From Bacteroidota bacterium (GTDB lineage: Bacteria; Bacteroidota; Bacteroidia; Bacteroidales; JABHKC01): a DNA stretch of 63,049 nucleotides. The stretch lies in assembly GCA_018692315.1 (NCBI GenBank), contig JABHKC010000233.1, positions 1-63,049 on the forward strand, given 5' to 3'. Position numbers and translations under genes: made by a program. How positions within the stretch are numbered: the first letter of the stretch is position 1; each line of letters begins with the position of its first letter. The notes under the pieces are model-generated. The model had not been told where the DNA came from and did no database searches. It saw only the letters and a program-made list of their open reading frames with translations. This document shows positions 61,439-63,049 of the stretch, piece after piece.

Positions 61439-62350
61439 ATGAATTATTCAAAATTCATTAAATCCGAAGCCATAAAATTAGGTTTTCTTGCAGTTGGCTT
61501 TTCAAAAGCTCGTTTTCTTGAAGAAGAAAAAGCACACTTTTCGGAATGGATAGCTGATGGAAAGCACGGCGATATGAAATATATGGAAAACCATTTCGAC
61601 AAGAGGTTGAATCCAAATTTGCTTGTTGATGGTGCAAAATCTGTAATTTCGCTATTGACAAATTATTATCCGGAAAAATTTCAAGAACAAAAAAATAATC
61701 CGAAAATATCGAAATATGCTTATGGCACAGATTATCATTTTGTCATAAAAGAAAAGCTAAAAACACTTCTTTCAATTATTAAAGAAAAAAATCCGAATGC
61801 AGAAGGAAGGATTTTTGTTGATTCGGCACCGGTTCTTGAAAAAAAATGGGCTGAGCTTGCAAACTTAGGCTGGATTGGGAAAAACTCAATTTTAATAACT
61901 AAGAAACATGGCTCTTTTGTTTTTATTTCAGAGATAATTATAAACCTCGAACTTGAGTATGATTCGAAACACAAAAATTATTGTGGGAACTGCAATTTAT
62001 GTATAGAAGCCTGTCCTACACAGGCAATCGACAAAAATGGCAGTATTGATAGTCGAAAATGTATCTCGTACTTAAGCATAGAAAACAAAAACGAAATCCC
62101 GGCGGAATTTGAAGGTAAGTTTCAAAACTGGGTTTTTGGTTGCGATATTTGTCAGGATGTTTGCCCTTGGAACCGATTTTCACAACCACACAATGAGCCC
62201 GAATTTGAAGCTATCCCTTCAATTTTAAATTTCACAAAGGCTGACTGGCAAAATTTAGACAGAAATGATTTTAATAGGATTTTTAAAAAATCTGCTATAA
62301 AAAGAAGTAAATTTCAGGGATTTATGAGGAATTTGGAGTTTATTGATTGA
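61439..62350 (+). CDS. queG: Epoxyqueuosine reductase
   Basis: This 303-residue enzyme reduces epoxyqueuosine to queuosine in tRNA using cobalamin and two [4Fe-4S] clusters. Cluster motifs are CGNCNLCIEACP (near 181-192) and GCDICQDVCPWN (near 235-246). Also seen are HGDMKYMENHF, DSAPVLEKKWAELANLGWIG and GSFVFISEII. It completes the pathway with queA at 30109. The Fe-S requirement fits its place after sufE and SufT-like genes. Confidence 0.95.
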   Translation: MNYSKFIKSEAIKLGFLAVGFSKARFLEEEKAHFSEWIADGKHGDMKYMENHFDKRLNPNLLVDGAKSVISLLTNYYPEKFQEQKNNPKISKYAYGTDYHFVIKEKLKTLLSIIKEKNPNAEGRIFVDSAPVLEKKWAELANLGWIGKNSILITKKHGSFVFISEIIINLELEYDSKHKNYCGNCNLCIEACPTQAIDKNGSIDSRKCISYLSIENKNEIPAEFEGKFQNWVFGCDICQDVCPWNRFSQPHNEPEFEAIPSILNFTKADWQNLDRNDFNRIFKKSAIKRSKFQGFMRNLEFID

Positions 62351-62375
62351 CAGTTATTATGAAAAATTGATTTTT

Positions 62376-62627
62376 TTAATAAATTTCTTTTCTGTGCCCA
62401 ACAGAAATAACAGTAACAACAACTGTTTCATCGTTTATTTCGTAAATTATCCGATAATTTTTGACACGAATACGATATGCTTCTTCACCTTTTAGTTTTA
62501 TATATCCATATAGTCGAGGATTTTCCATAAGTGATGCAATAGCAGATTTTATTTGTGGAATGGCTTTTTTATCAAGCTTCATTATTTGCTTTTGAGCATA
62601 TCGCTCAATAAAAATAGTATATTTCAT
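62376..62627 (-). CDS. RelE/ParE-family toxin
   Basis: This 83-residue toxin of the RelE superfamily has the pattern YAQKQIMKLDKKAIPQIKSA, LKGEEAYRIRVKNYRIIYEI and VISVGHRKEIY; the basic C-terminal residues are typical of RelE mRNA interferases. It overlaps the upstream antitoxin gene by 4 bases, the usual coupled arrangement. Autoregulation through the palindrome at 62838-62857 is likely. Confidence 0.92.
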   Translation of the reverse strand: MKYTIFIERYAQKQIMKLDKKAIPQIKSAIASLMENPRLYGYIKLKGEEAYRIRVKNYRIIYEINDETVVVTVISVGHRKEIY

Positions 62628-62821
62628 TCCAAACCAAATTCTATTTCTTTAAATGCTTTTTCAAATGGAATGGGCTCACTCTTATGCCTTTTTGCTTTTC
62701 GATATTCTTTAATATCTTCGAGTTCCTCAGAATCAGCCAATAATTTCTCATAAACCTTGATAGGCAACTGAATAGCAATCTTATTGCCTTTTTTATCAAT
62801 AACAATATTTTCCTCAAACAT
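62624..62821 (-). CDS. RelB/Phd-like antitoxin
   Basis: This 65-residue antitoxin partners the downstream RelE toxin. The N-terminal part (VIDKKGNKIAIQLPIKVYEK) could fold as a small DNA-binding dimer; the acidic, helical C-terminus (SEELEDIKEYRKAKRHKSEP then IPFEKAFKEIEFG) should wrap the toxin. The exact family (RelB or Phd/YefM type) is not settled. The start lies 16 bases after a perfect palindrome that overlaps the promoter. Confidence 0.85.
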   Translation of the reverse strand: MFEENIVIDKKGNKIAIQLPIKVYEKLLADSEELEDIKEYRKAKRHKSEPIPFEKAFKEIEFGLE

Positions 62822-62837
62822 GATAATTCATTAATAG

Positions 62838-62857
62838 TTATCTTTGTGCAAAGATAA
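62838..62857 (-). promoter_or_regulatory. Palindromic operator overlapping the antitoxin promoter
   Basis: TTATCTTTG-TG-CAAAGATAA is a perfect 20-base palindrome. On the minus strand it contains TATCTTTG (62849-62856), an exact TAnnTTTG -7 box, with TTTA at the -33 position (62876-62879). Binding of the antitoxin complex here would block RNA polymerase. Confidence 0.65.
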
Positions 62858-62939
62858 TTTTTTTATAAGTCTTGATAAATACTAAAGATTTCTGCAAAAA
62901 CGATATAATTTTGGCATTGTTTATTATATATACATTTTG

Positions 62940-62947
62940 TATTTTTG
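62940..62947 (+). promoter_or_regulatory. Possible -7 box for the transposase gene
   Basis: TATTTTTG matches TAnnTTTG, with ATTG at 62916-62919 near the -33 position, and lies 13 bases before the start at 62961. Confidence 0.45.
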
Positions 62948-62960
62948 CCAAAAAAATATT

Positions 62961-63049
62961 ATGGATTGTTCAAAGTGTAAATCGACAAACAAAGTAAAAA
63001 GAGGGATTATTAAAGGCAAGCAACGCTATACTTGCAAGGACTGCGGCTA
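62961..63049 (+). CDS. IS1-like transposase N-terminus, cut by window end
   Basis: The 29 codons visible encode MDCSKCKSTNKVKRGIIKGK then QRYTCKDCGL, a CxxC...CxxC zinc ribbon as in InsA-like transposases of IS1-family elements in Bacteroidota. The rest lies beyond the window. It may be an intact insertion sequence or a fragment; the left terminal repeat was not identified. Confidence 0.7.
   Translation, partial: MDCSKCKSTNKVKRGIIKGKQRYTCKDCG

Noticed and set aside
1-63049. CRISPR array
   Set aside because: I saw no set of regularly spaced direct repeats; the repeats present are protein-domain repeats, hairpins or inverted repeats.

Overview
This window is AT-rich chromosomal DNA of a Bacteroidota bacterium, probably from the Bacteroidales/Marinilabiliales side of the phylum; the genus cannot be resolved by eye. 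The evidence is several secreted proteins with type IX secretion (T9SS) C-terminal sorting domains, families typical of the phylum (DUF4175, DUF4292, DUF3098, DUF6029, Omp28), the gene order ileS - DksA-like - lspA and ftsX - DUF3098 - uppP - truB - queA, promoter -7 boxes of the TAnnTTTG type, and almost no Shine-Dalgarno sequences. A fused 2-oxoacid:ferredoxin oxidoreductase (korAB) and the hydrogenase maturation gene hypB suggest anaerobic or microaerophilic metabolism.

Layout. Bases 1-1085 hold a HigBA-type toxin-antitoxin locus on the minus strand that looks degraded: the toxin has a frameshift in a 9-base homopolymer and the antitoxin lacks the C-terminal part seen in long relatives. 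Bases 1372-4980 hold a PpiD/SurA-like periplasmic foldase and, convergent to it, an MltF-like lytic transglycosylase. A 0.66-kb non-coding gap (4981-5637) carries a pair of 26-bp inverted repeats framing a MITE-like element. Bases 5638-12912 are a plus-strand run: ileS, a DksA-like regulator, lspA, guanine deaminase, pssA, purS and molybdenum-cofactor genes mobA-moaD-moaE. Bases 12988-20334 encode two large T9SS cargo proteins that share a repeated module. Bases 20598-27050 (minus) are rseP, dxr, an M23 peptidase and polA. Bases 27185-31155 (plus) are ftsX, a DUF3098 gene, uppP, truB and queA, followed by korA-korB (31499-34371).

Bases 34494-40852 contain hypB with a His-rich tail, tRNA-Cys, a small membrane protein, mutL, a papain-like T9SS protein and a lone receiver protein. 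Bases 41040-50755 are a long minus-strand block read dut - sugar nucleotidyltransferase - TPR lipoprotein - DUF4292 lipoprotein - EnvC-like - DUF4175 - RsbW-like kinase domain - ybeY, mostly envelope functions. Plus-strand genes follow: an OmpR-type regulator, an Hsp15-like S4 protein, then a redox/secretion group (52339-57790) of an Omp28-like T9SS protein, a TlpA thioredoxin, a DUF6029 barrel and an Omp28 lipoprotein.

The best candidate for an undescribed system is the three-gene cassette at 57943-59535: a TIGR04255-family protein and two small unrecognised proteins, tightly spaced, with the last pair overlapping by one base. After it come an outer-membrane barrel protein, sufE, a SufT/MIP18-like gene, queG, a RelE/antitoxin pair with a perfect 20-bp palindromic operator over its promoter, and the start of an IS1-like transposase cut by the window end. 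All statements come from reading the sequence; no database search was run.
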